Below, one piece after another: positions 32,566 through 41,016 of a stretch of 64,000 bases of DNA. The notes under the pieces are model-generated. The model did not search any database, was not told the origin of the DNA, and was given only the letters and a program-made list of their open reading frames with translations. Made by a program: the position numbers and the translations under genes. Source of the DNA: Dysosmobacter acutus (GTDB lineage: Bacteria > Bacillota > Clostridia > Oscillospirales > Oscillospiraceae); NCBI RefSeq assembly GCF_018919205.1, contig NZ_JAHLQN010000001.1, forward strand, positions 1,426,001 through 1,490,000, given 5' to 3'. Position 1 is the first letter of the stretch. Each line of letters begins with the position of its first letter.

Positions 32566-33950
32566 AGGGTTTCCTCCCATTCCCCGGCTCTGCGGTCCCA
32601 GGACAGCAGAGCGTCAAGCTGCGCCTCTAAGAACGAGGTGGTGTACGCGCCCCGGAGAAACTCCGGGTGATACAGTATCAGATGGGACAGCTCCGCGTTG
32701 GTGGGAAAACCTTCGATGGTCAGCTCCTCCAGACAGCGGCGCATCCGCCGGATGGCCTCCAGCCGGGTGGGGGCGTGGACAAGAAGCTTTGCCGCCAGCG
32801 AATCGTAGTAGGGAGGCAGAACCCAGCCGGTGTACAGACAGGAGTCCACCCGGACGCCGCAGCCGCCGGGGAAGTGGACGAACCCGGCCCTGCCGGGGCA
32901 GGGGCGAAAGCCCGCGCCGGGGTCCTCGGCATTGACGCGGCATTCGATGGCGTGGCCCCGCAGGGGAACCTCCTCTTGGGTGCAGGGCAGGGGGAGGCCC
33001 GCGGCAATGCGCAGCTGCTGGCGCACCAGGTCGATCCCGGTGATCAGCTCAGTGACGCCGTGCTCCACCTGAATTCTGGTGTTGATCTCCATGAAGTAGA
33101 AGCGGCTGCTCTCATCCAGGAGAAATTCCACCGTTCCGGCGTTCTCGTAGCCCACGGCTTTGGCCGCCCGCACCGCCGCCGCGCCCATCTCCCGGCGCAG
33201 CTCCGCCGTCAGGCACCGGGCGGGGGCCTCTTCGATCAGCTTTTGGTTTCGCCGCTGAACGGAGCAGTCCCGGTCGTAGAGGTGGATGATACGGCCCTCC
33301 CGGTCGGCCAGGATCTGCACTTCGATGTGGCGGGGGTTTACAATGCACTTTTCAAGGTACATCTCCCCGTCGCCAAAGCAGGAAAGAGCCTCCGCCCGGG
33401 CCTCATCAAAGGCGGAGATCAGCTGCTCCGGACTGTCGCAGCGGCGGATTCCCCGTCCGCCTCCTCCGGCAGAGGCTTTCACCAGCACCGGATACCCCAC
33501 CTGCTCCGCCACGGCAAGGGCCGATTCGGCATCGGCCACCGCTCCGTCGGAGCCGGGCACCGTGGGCACGCCGGCCTGGCGCATCAGGGCGCAGGCGGAG
33601 GCCTTGCTGCCGGCTCTGCGGATGCAGTCGCCGGAGGGACCGATGAAGACAAGTCCCGCCTCCTTGCAGCGGTCGGCGAACCCGGCGCTTTCGGAGAGAA
33701 AGCCGTAGCCGGGATGGATGGCATCACAGCCGGTGCCAATCGCCGCCGTCAGCAGGGCGTCCTGGTTGAGATAGCTCTCCGATGCCCGGGCCGGGCCGAT
33801 GCACACGGCCTCGGTGGCAAGCTGGACGGGAAGGGATTCAGCGTCCGCCTGGGAGTACGCCGCAACCGTCTCAATGTCCATCTCCCGGCAGGCGCGCAGG
33901 ATTCGAAGGGCAATTTCACCCCGGTTGGCAATCAAAACGCGCTTGAACAT
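32562..33950 (-). CDS. accC: biotin carboxylase subunit of acetyl-CoA carboxylase
   Basis: The 462-residue ATP-grasp enzyme has KRVLIANRGEIALRI at the N-terminus, the glycine-rich ATP loop ASAGGGGRGIRRC, the metal/active-site segment EINTRIQVEHGVTE and GHAIECRVNAEDP. It carboxylates biotin on AccB. The ATG at 33950 is 7 bases after GGAGG, better than the ATG at 33956. Confidence 0.94.
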   Translation of the reverse strand: MFKRVLIANRGEIALRILRACREMDIETVAAYSQADAESLPVQLATEAVCIGPARASESYLNQDALLTAAIGTGCDAIHPGYGFLSESAGFADRCKEAGLVFIGPSGDCIRRAGSKASACALMRQAGVPTVPGSDGAVADAESALAVAEQVGYPVLVKASAGGGGRGIRRCDSPEQLISAFDEARAEALSCFGDGEMYLEKCIVNPRHIEVQILADREGRIIHLYDRDCSVQRRNQKLIEEAPARCLTAELRREMGAAAVRAAKAVGYENAGTVEFLLDESSRFYFMEINTRIQVEHGVTELITGIDLVRQQLRIAAGLPLPCTQEEVPLRGHAIECRVNAEDPGAGFRPCPGRAGFVHFPGGCGVRVDSCLYTGWVLPPYYDSLAAKLLVHAPTRLEAIRRMRRCLEELTIEGFPTNAELSHLILYHPEFLRGAYTTSFLEAQLDALLSWDRRAGEWEETL

Positions 33951-33952
33951 AC

Positions 33953-34363
33953 TCATTCCTCCCGATACCGGAAGATGGGCGCATCATAGGAGAGCAGCTG
34001 GCCGTTTTGCGCCGCCGCCTCCTCAACGATTAAGTCGCAGGGCGCGCAGACCTCGCTCATCATCTTCATGGCCTCAATGAGGCAGAGCGTCTGTCCCTTT
34101 GCGACGTGGCTGCCGGGCTGGACAAAGGGCGGCTGGTCAGGGCCGGGAGCGGCGTAAAAGGTGCCCACCAGCGGCGCCCTGACCCACTTGCCGCCGCACC
34201 CGGAATCCTCCGCCGCTGCGGGCTGCGGAACAGAAGAGACAGGCGCCTCTCCGCTTCCCCTGCGGTCCAGTTCCAGGGAAAACCCCTCTTCGGAGAGTTT
34301 CATGGTCAATGCGGTGCTGCGGTCAAAAAGAGCAATCAGCTCAGAGAGTTCTTGGTTGGTCAT
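33953..34363 (-). CDS. accB: biotin carboxyl carrier protein
   Basis: 136 residues: N-terminal region, a Ser/Pro/Ala linker (about 45-60), and a biotinyl domain with the biotinylated lysine in CLIEAMKMMSEV. It carries carboxybiotin between AccC and AccAD. Confidence 0.93.
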   Translation of the reverse strand: MTNQELSELIALFDRSTALTMKLSEEGFSLELDRRGSGEAPVSSVPQPAAAEDSGCGGKWVRAPLVGTFYAAPGPDQPPFVQPGSHVAKGQTLCLIEAMKMMSEVCAPCDLIVEEAAAQNGQLLSYDAPIFRYREE

Positions 34364-34417
34364 GTGATTTCCTTTCCCGTGAGGAAGGCGGCGCCCGGAA
34401 GCGGCCGCCGCTTTGCA

Positions 34418-34648
34418 TCAGGACTGATGGGCATTGAGGTACTGGACAATGTCGCCTACGGTTTTCAGCTTGGCCGTGGCTTCGTCGTCGATGGTGATGC
34501 CGCTCTTTTCCTCCAGCGCCATGGTCAGCTCCACAATGGACAGCGAGTCGGCCGACAGGTCCTCCATCAGCGTGGCGTCAAGGGTCACCTGCTCCGCGTC
34601 GCAGGCCAGCGTGTCGACGATTACCCCGCGGACTTCTTCAAAAGACAT
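34418..34648 (-). CDS. acpP: acyl carrier protein
   Basis: The 76-residue acidic protein has the phosphopantetheine serine in EDLSADSLSIVEL. It is the first gene of the twelve-gene cluster, with GGAG before ATG and a strong promoter. Whether it is the only ACP cannot be told from this window. Confidence 0.93.
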   Translation of the reverse strand: MSFEEVRGVIVDTLACDAEQVTLDATLMEDLSADSLSIVELTMALEEKSGITIDDEATAKLKTVGDIVQYLNAHQS

Positions 34649-34681
34649 ATGAGATACTCCTTCACTTTGTATTCAAAAATA

Positions 34682-34703
34682 TTAGCTAAAAATATTTAAC
34701 TAA
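34682..34703 (-). promoter_or_regulatory. palindromic candidate operator upstream of acpP
   Basis: A 22-bp imperfect palindrome, outer arms TTAG/CTAA and inner arms TAAA/TTTA (9 of 11 pairs match), lies between the promoter and the acpP start. It is a likely site for a regulator of the fatty-acid operon. Confidence 0.5.
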
Positions 34704-34715
34704 ATTTTTAAAAGT

Positions 34716-34743
34716 ATAATAGCATGATATTTTTATTTGTCAA
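34716..34743 (-). promoter_or_regulatory. sigma-A promoter of the acp-acc-fab operon
   Basis: On the minus strand: TTGACA (34743-34738), 16-bp spacer, TATTAT (34721-34716). Confidence 0.75.
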
Positions 34744-34801
34744 GTGGAAATTCAGGCAGAACAAAGAAAATGCCGTAAGCGGTAAGGCCGTTTGGACCAT
34801 A

Positions 34802-34834
34802 AAAAACCCCGTCTGCCTAAAAAAGCAGACGGGG
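34802..34834 (-). terminator. terminator of the MMPL operon
   Basis: CCCCGTCTGC (34807-34816) pairs with GCAGACGGGG (34825-34834), with a T run following on the minus strand. Confidence 0.9.
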
Positions 34835-34850
34835 CACATGGCGGCAGATG

Positions 34851-36953
34851 CTATCTGACGGAGGAGAGCTCCGATTTTTCCGATTTGGACCGGGGCCTCC
34901 ATTTGAGGCTGGTTTTGGCGATCAGAGGCTCACAGACGCACAGCACGGAGGGAAGGATGAAGATGCTGACCACGGCGGAGATCAGCGCGCCCCGGGCCAG
35001 CATGATGCAGATGGAGCTGATGATCTCGATCCTGGAGATCATCCCCACGCCAAGGGTGGCGCAGAACAGGACCAGGGAGCTGGTGATGATGGAGGAATCG
35101 GAAGCGGTGGCGGCCACCGCGATGGCCGCCTTGCGGTCCAGTCCCCGGTTCAGCTCCTCCCGGAACCGGGTGGTCATCAAAATGGCGTAATCCACCGTGG
35201 CGCCTAACTGCACGCAGCCGATGATGGTGGGGGAGACAAAGGGGATGACGGAGCCGGTGAAATAGGGGATGCCCTGGTTGATGAAAATGGCCAGCTCAAT
35301 GGTGGACACCAGCACAAGCGGTACGGACAGAGAGCCGAACAGCACGGCGATGATGAGAAAGATGGCGGCGATGGAGATGTAGCTGGTGACTTTGAAGTCC
35401 ACGCTGGAGGTGGAGATCAGGTCGGCGGTCAGGGCCGCCTCGCCGGTGATTTTGGCCTCCGGGTCGTAGCGCTTGACCACCTCCCCTAACTGCCGGAGCT
35501 GCTCGGAAACCTGATTGGACGCGGTTGCATAGCGGGAGTTGATCATCATCAGCTGATAGCCGTCCTGCTTGAGCATGCCGGTCACCGCCTCGGGAATGAA
35601 AAAATCGGGGATGCCGGTGCCAAGCAAACTGGAGCAGGAGACCACCGCGTCGATGCCGGCAAGGTCCTTGACCTGGGATTCAAGGGCGTTCATCTCCGTG
35701 GCGGAGAGGTCGCTGCGCAGCACCACAAAATGGGTGGAGGCCATATTGTAGTCGCTTTTCAGCTTGTTGTTAGCCACGATGGAGGCCATGTCCTGAGGCA
35801 GGGCCTCATCTAACTTGTAGTAGACGCCGGCGTGGTTCTGGGCGTAGACAAAGGGGATAAACAGCAGCAGGAACAGCGCCACATACCGCTTGCTGCGGCG
35901 GACAATGTGGCTGTTGACCTTTTCAAAGCGGGGGAGAAAGGCCCTGTGGCGAAAGCGGTTGATGGGTCCGTCAAAGATCAGCAGCAGAGCGGGCAGCACC
36001 AAAATCACGGAGGCCACGCCCAGTACCACGCCCTTTGCCATGACGATGCCGATGTCGCGGCCTAACGTCAGCTGCATGAAGCACAGGGCCAGAAAGCCGG
36101 CGATCGTGGTGAGGCTGCTGCCGGAGAGGGAGGTGAAGGCCGCCTCGATGGCCTGGGCCATGGCGTCCCGGTTGTCCTCATAGCTGCTGCGCTCCTCCTC
36201 GTAGCGGCGGTAGAGGAAGATGGAATAGTCCATGGTTACGCCCAGCTGGAGTACGGCGGCAATGGCCTTGGTGATGTAGGAGATTTCCCCCAGGAAGATG
36301 TTGGTGCCAAAATTGTAAAGAATGGCGATGCCGATGTCAGAAAGAAACACCAGCGGCAGAATCCAGGAATCCATGGTCAGCGACATGGCCGCAAAGGCCA
36401 GCACCACCGCCAACAGCACATAGAGGGGCAGCTCCTCGTCCACCAGGTCCTTGGTGTCCTTGATGACCACGGAGAACCCGGCCAGAAAGCAGTGCTCGTT
36501 GCACACGGACCGGACCTGGTCGATGGCGGCCATGGTCTCCTTGGAGGCGCCGGGCTTTTCATACTGGATGATCATCATGGTGGAGTCCCCGGAGTAGAAC
36601 ATGTTCCGGATATCGGCGGGGATCATGTCGATGGGAATCTGAATGCCCACCAGGTTGGATACCCATATGGCGTTGCTGACGCCGGGAACCCTCTGGATGT
36701 CCTGGATCAGGCGGTCGGTGTAGCCGGAGGGCATATCCTCCACGATCAGCATGCTGATGGCCGCGTCGTGAAAGGGGTCCTCCAGCAGAGCCTCGCCCTG
36801 GGTGGATTCCAGATCCTCCGGCAGGTAGGTCAAAATGTCGTAGTTGATGCGGGTGGCCACGGCGCCAAGGACGGAGGGGACCAGCAGCGCCACCGCGATC
36901 AGCGCCACCAATTTGGGCTTGCGGGTCAGGGTATGGGCGATCTTTTCAATCAA
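34851..36953 (-). CDS. MMPL/RND-family membrane transporter
   Basis: The 700-residue protein has the twofold RND plan: one helix, a large outer loop and a block of five to six helices, repeated. Sensory/transport segments include GVTMDYSIFLYRRYEEER in the first half and LGATVDYAILMTTRFREEL in the second. Such proteins export lipids, glycolipids or drugs using the proton gradient. A TTG at 36953 lies 8 bases after GAGGTG; a GTG at 36968 is possible. It is 25 bp after the coiled-coil gene and surely co-transcribed, so the two products probably form one export complex. Confidence 0.88.
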   Translation of the reverse strand: MIEKIAHTLTRKPKLVALIAVALLVPSVLGAVATRINYDILTYLPEDLESTQGEALLEDPFHDAAISMLIVEDMPSGYTDRLIQDIQRVPGVSNAIWVSNLVGIQIPIDMIPADIRNMFYSGDSTMMIIQYEKPGASKETMAAIDQVRSVCNEHCFLAGFSVVIKDTKDLVDEELPLYVLLAVVLAFAAMSLTMDSWILPLVFLSDIGIAILYNFGTNIFLGEISYITKAIAAVLQLGVTMDYSIFLYRRYEEERSSYEDNRDAMAQAIEAAFTSLSGSSLTTIAGFLALCFMQLTLGRDIGIVMAKGVVLGVASVILVLPALLLIFDGPINRFRHRAFLPRFEKVNSHIVRRSKRYVALFLLLFIPFVYAQNHAGVYYKLDEALPQDMASIVANNKLKSDYNMASTHFVVLRSDLSATEMNALESQVKDLAGIDAVVSCSSLLGTGIPDFFIPEAVTGMLKQDGYQLMMINSRYATASNQVSEQLRQLGEVVKRYDPEAKITGEAALTADLISTSSVDFKVTSYISIAAIFLIIAVLFGSLSVPLVLVSTIELAIFINQGIPYFTGSVIPFVSPTIIGCVQLGATVDYAILMTTRFREELNRGLDRKAAIAVAATASDSSIITSSLVLFCATLGVGMISRIEIISSICIMLARGALISAVVSIFILPSVLCVCEPLIAKTSLKWRPRSKSEKSELSSVR

Positions 36954-36978
36954 GGGAATGCACCTCACCTTTCACTGT

Positions 36979-39234
36979 TCAGCGGAAAATCCGGGTCAGG
37001 CCCACCCAGAGGTCGCTGAACATCCGGCCCAGACGGCTCCAGAAGGTGCCCTTGTTCGCGGCTTTTTCCTCCTGCTCGGTCTCCTCCTGCTCCGCCTCCT
37101 TGATCTCCTGAGAGCGGATCAGCACCTGGATGCTGGAAGGGGCTGGGTTTTGCTCCGAGGTCATGGAGACTGCCTCCGCGTCGGCGTCCATCAGAAGGAG
37201 GTTGCTGGTCTCGCCCCGGTATTCGTTCCAGGTGTCCTTGATGATGTCGCTGATGCTGTCCTTGGCGGAGCGGATGTCCCGGGTGGAGGAGACGCTGCCC
37301 GCGGCTTTTCGCAGCGTGGCCGCCAGTCCCTCAAGGGTCTTCCGGGTGCCTTCGTCCAGCAACGAGCCGCTCTGCTTCAAAAGGGCCTGGGCGTCTTCGG
37401 CAAAGGTCTTCATGGCGCTGAGGCTGTTTGTCATGGCGTCCAACAGAGCGGCGGCGTCGCCGAGGGCCTCCTGGGCCCTGGGCTCGGCTTCGTCCAGAAC
37501 CCTGTAGAGTTCATCCGCCTCGGTGATGAGCGCTCCGGCCCGGTCGGCCAGCGTTGTGCCCAGGTTGGCGGCGTTCTCTCCGTGCTTCAAGACAGCCTCC
37601 AGCAGGTCGTCGGCATAGGAGGAGCGAAAGCCCTGAAGCTTATCCAGAAGATCGGATGTATCGGAGGCGATCTGGGACAGGCCTGACTTCAGCGTTCCGG
37701 CGGAGGCCATCTCCTGCTCAAACTCATCCCGCATGGTCCAGAGCTGATAGAGCTGCGCGCTTTGGCCGGAGACGGCGGCTACGGCCTGCTCCAGGGTGAT
37801 CTCCTGACCGGCCGCGGCGGCTTCCGCCATGGCCTTCTGGGCCAGGTAGTAGGTGATGAATTCGCTGAATTCCCCTGTGAACGGGACGTCCGGATTGGCC
37901 TGGGCCTGGAGATAGGCCTGATAGAGCTGGGCGGCGCTGCCCAGCGTCTCCTGAAGCTCCGCCACCGTCACCTTCACGGTGCCGCCGGCGGTGGGTAGCT
38001 CCACCACCTGCTGGCCGATGGCGGTATCGGCCATGGAGCCCACGCTGTTGAGGGAGGTCTTCAGTTTGGAGATGCTGCGGTCCAGCCGGTTCAGGTCGGT
38101 CTTTAGGTCATCGGCCAGATTCTGAGCGTCGCTGAAGTCGCCTTTCAGGTCGCTGAGCAGGGATTTGATATCCTTCAGATCCCCCTGAACCTCCAACATG
38201 GTCTTGTCCAGATCAGAAAGGCTGCCCTTTGCCTTGCTCAGCGTGTCCCTGGCATAGGTGATGTGGCCGGAGGCCGGCGTGAGGGAGGTTTCCAGATCTC
38301 CCAGGCTTGCGATCACGCCGTCTAAATCGTCGTAGACCTGGCCCTTGCCGGAGGAGATAACATCCCTTGCGGAATTGAGCTCATCCAGGCCCTCGGCCGT
38401 GGCATAGAGGCTGCCGCTCATGCCATCCAGCGCGCCTAACAGGGTGTCCAGGCCCGCGTTGAGCTTGTTGTAGGAGTCCTCCAGGTCGTCGGCCTTGCCG
38501 CTTAAGTCCGCAATCTGAGAGAGCTGGGAAAGGGTGGCGGGCACCATCAAAAAGGTCATGCCGTCAAAGGAAAAGTCCTCCGCGCCCACCCGGATGGTGA
38601 AGTGCTGCTCCTCGCCGGGCAGGGCCAGAAACAGCACCGCCCGCAGATTGCCGATCAGCTGTACCTGGGCCCCGGGCGCCTCAAGGGAGAGAATGTCGTC
38701 CTGATTGAAAAGGGCCATGGCCTCCAGGGTGTAGTTGTTGCGGGCGTACTCGCTGGCGGAACCGTTGGGGATGGCGTCCACATTGATCTCCACCTCGCCG
38801 GTCCTGCCGCAGAGCTCCTCGGCCCGGGTGGGGACGCCGTTGAGCCGGTAGCTGATGGTAAGCGTCCAGGGGAGCTGATTGAAGGGCGCTGTGGTTTTGC
38901 CCTCAAAGTAGAAGTGGCTGGGGACGCTGGAGCCAAAGTCGAAGGTGGTCTTGCCGTCCCGGCTCACCGCCTCCACATCGTTGGTCAGGTTTTTGATCTC
39001 GTCATACTGACCGTAGTCCGTCAGAGTGGACACGCCGTTTGTGATATAGCTTTTCACCATGCTGCCCTTGGTGAGATTCCCGTAGTAGTCCACCGTGGCG
39101 TAGTAGGCCTCATCATAGGTGGGGGCGACGCCGTCGCCGATGGGCTCCGCCGCGGCCGCGGGTACGACGGAAAGGGCCAGGGCGGCGGCGGTGGCTGCCG
39201 CCAGTATCCGGCTGGGCTTGTATTGTGTATTCAT
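36979..39234 (-). CDS. secreted or membrane-bound coiled-coil protein, partner of the MMPL transporter
   Basis: The 751-residue protein starts at ATG 39234 after GGAAGGAG. It has a signal peptide (about 1-29, AALALSVVPAAAA), a beta-rich N-terminal domain (about 35-260), long helical/coiled-coil segments (270-400, 400-470, 560-690; many D-L-x-x-L patterns) and an amphipathic basic C-terminus (FWSRLGRMFSDLW). The helical part resembles YhgE/Pip-type proteins seen beside MMPL transporters. I cannot assign a precise family. A periplasm-like scaffold or adaptor for the transporter is likely. Confidence 0.7.
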   Translation of the reverse strand: MNTQYKPSRILAAATAAALALSVVPAAAAEPIGDGVAPTYDEAYYATVDYYGNLTKGSMVKSYITNGVSTLTDYGQYDEIKNLTNDVEAVSRDGKTTFDFGSSVPSHFYFEGKTTAPFNQLPWTLTISYRLNGVPTRAEELCGRTGEVEINVDAIPNGSASEYARNNYTLEAMALFNQDDILSLEAPGAQVQLIGNLRAVLFLALPGEEQHFTIRVGAEDFSFDGMTFLMVPATLSQLSQIADLSGKADDLEDSYNKLNAGLDTLLGALDGMSGSLYATAEGLDELNSARDVISSGKGQVYDDLDGVIASLGDLETSLTPASGHITYARDTLSKAKGSLSDLDKTMLEVQGDLKDIKSLLSDLKGDFSDAQNLADDLKTDLNRLDRSISKLKTSLNSVGSMADTAIGQQVVELPTAGGTVKVTVAELQETLGSAAQLYQAYLQAQANPDVPFTGEFSEFITYYLAQKAMAEAAAAGQEITLEQAVAAVSGQSAQLYQLWTMRDEFEQEMASAGTLKSGLSQIASDTSDLLDKLQGFRSSYADDLLEAVLKHGENAANLGTTLADRAGALITEADELYRVLDEAEPRAQEALGDAAALLDAMTNSLSAMKTFAEDAQALLKQSGSLLDEGTRKTLEGLAATLRKAAGSVSSTRDIRSAKDSISDIIKDTWNEYRGETSNLLLMDADAEAVSMTSEQNPAPSSIQVLIRSQEIKEAEQEETEQEEKAANKGTFWSRLGRMFSDLWVGLTRIFR

Positions 39235-39398
39235 CGGACATGCTCCTTCCATAGAAGTTCTATCAACGCTGTTGATTTTAGCGGCGGGCGGAGTGAAAAA
39301 CAACCGACAAACGGCCTTTGGTGTCCGTGAATCAGACACCGGGGGGCCAATGTCCGAATGAGACGCGCCGCGTGCGAAAACCACAGGGCCTGAAAAAG

Positions 39399-39430
39399 GG
39401 GAAGAGACACCGAACACGGCGTCTCTTCCC
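39399..39430 (-). terminator. terminator of the LRR-VWA-MoxR operon
   Basis: GGGAAGAGAC (39399-39408) pairs with GTCTCTTCCC (39421-39430), with an inner CCG/CGG pairing; an AAAAAGGGG-complement T run follows on the minus strand. Confidence 0.75.
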
Positions 39431-39490
39431 GACAAAAATGGCAGTATGGCGTTAATGGGCAGTATGACGTTTATAGGAGCGCCGCGCTGC

Positions 39491-40999
39491 TTACGGCGCC
39501 TGCTCCGCGGAGCGGGCGGCCTCGATCTCCAAGTGGATGCGGCGGCGGGTGGAGTCGAACATCAGCTCCTTGTTGTGGCGGAAATAGGCGTCGCAGCCAA
39601 AGGTCTCCACGAACCAGGAGGTATCGTAGCCGGCGGTGATCTCCGTCACAAAGATCACCAGCTCCTGGCTGGGGCCAAAGGCATCCTCCAGGAAGGAGAA
39701 GGCGTGGTCAAAGAATCCGGAGGCCTCCTCCGCCAGAGCCTTCCGCTCGTCCACCTCCGTTTGAAGGAGGGGGCGGACCGCGTCCATGGGACTGCTGTTC
39801 TCTCCGGCCAGCGCCTGGCGGCAGGAGTCCAGGGCCTGAATCCGGCGTGCCGTCAGCGCGCGGAGCTCTCTGTTCTCCTGCCCGGCCTCCCTCCTGCGTT
39901 TGCCCTCCGCCTGGAGCCGATGGGTCAAATCCCGGAGGACCGCGTCAGGCGCCTCGGCGCCGATCCGCTCCCGGAATTGCAGCAGGTCACCGTGGAGCGA
40001 TTGGGTAAGCTGATCCTGCATCCGCACCTTGCGGGCGGCCTCCGACAAACGGGACATCATCAGCCCCATGACAGAGAGGCGCTCGTCAAAGGGCGCGGAG
40101 CGCAGCTCGGAGGCTGTGGAGGCCGGATACGTGCCCCGGAGAATCTCCTCCACGTGATAGGTGCGCTGGTACTTGTAGTAAAGGGCCAGATAGCCGGCGA
40201 AATCCTTTGCGATCCGGGGCAGCTGGATATACTGGCCGATGACCTCCCGGGTGACGGGGATTCCAAGGCGCTCATAGACCTGCATCAGCTCGCTCAGGTC
40301 CTCCCAGCCTCTTGCGGTGGCAAACTGAAGGCCGTCCACCGAGGTTTCCACCTGGTAGAAGTTTTCCTTTTTGATGTCCAGGTAGGAGATGACGGCCCCG
40401 TGGAGGCCGCGGCGGTGGGCGTACTCCTTCCACACGCCGAAGTCCTCGGTGACGTCGATCCGCTTGACCCGGTCCAGCGTCACCACGTCAAAGTCCCGGA
40501 CGGACTTGTTGTACTCCGGCGGGTTGCCCGCCGCCACGATCATCCAGCCCTCCGGCAGAGGCTGGTTGCCGAAGGTCTTGCACTGGAGGAACTGGAGCAT
40601 CATGGGGGCCAGGGTTTCGGAGACGCAGTTGATCTCATCCAAAAAGAGAATGCCCTCCCGGATGCCGGTCCGCTCCATCAGCTCGTGGACCGAGGCCAGG
40701 ATTTCGCTCATGGTGTACTCGGTGACCGAGCGCTCTTGGCCGCCGTAGGTGCGCTGACGGATGAAGGGCAGGCCCATGGCGCTTTGGCGGGTGTGGTGGG
40801 TGATGGTGTAGGACACCAGCCCCACATCGGTCTCGGCGGCGATCTGCTCCATGATCTGGGTTTTTCCGATCCCCGGGGGGCCCATCAGCAAAATGGGCCG
40901 CTGGCGGATGGCGGGGATGAGATAGCCGCCCAACTCGTCCCGGGTGAGATAGGCCCGCAGCGTGTTGGAGATTTCCTGTTTTGCCTCTTTGATATTCAT
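39491..40999 (-). CDS. MoxR-type AAA+ ATPase
   Basis: The 502-residue protein has Walker A GPPGIGKTQIMEQ (about 43-50), Walker B ILFLDEINCVSETLAPMM, sensor 1 VAAGNPPEYNKSVRDFD and a MoxR-like order of motifs. The C-terminal 200 residues are helical and rich in charged residues, with no recognised domain. MoxR ATPases usually act with a VWA protein as chaperones or in metal insertion, and here the VWA gene is directly upstream. GGAGG precedes the ATG. Confidence 0.88.
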   Translation of the reverse strand: MNIKEAKQEISNTLRAYLTRDELGGYLIPAIRQRPILLMGPPGIGKTQIMEQIAAETDVGLVSYTITHHTRQSAMGLPFIRQRTYGGQERSVTEYTMSEILASVHELMERTGIREGILFLDEINCVSETLAPMMLQFLQCKTFGNQPLPEGWMIVAAGNPPEYNKSVRDFDVVTLDRVKRIDVTEDFGVWKEYAHRRGLHGAVISYLDIKKENFYQVETSVDGLQFATARGWEDLSELMQVYERLGIPVTREVIGQYIQLPRIAKDFAGYLALYYKYQRTYHVEEILRGTYPASTASELRSAPFDERLSVMGLMMSRLSEAARKVRMQDQLTQSLHGDLLQFRERIGAEAPDAVLRDLTHRLQAEGKRRREAGQENRELRALTARRIQALDSCRQALAGENSSPMDAVRPLLQTEVDERKALAEEASGFFDHAFSFLEDAFGPSQELVIFVTEITAGYDTSWFVETFGCDAYFRHNKELMFDSTRRRIHLEIEAARSAEQAP

Positions 41000-41016
41000 A
41001 TTGTCCTCCGTTTCGG

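Noticed and set aside
36979-39234. Coiled-coil gene as a phage tail-length protein
   Set aside because: It has a signal peptide, is paired with MMPL, and no phage genes are nearby.
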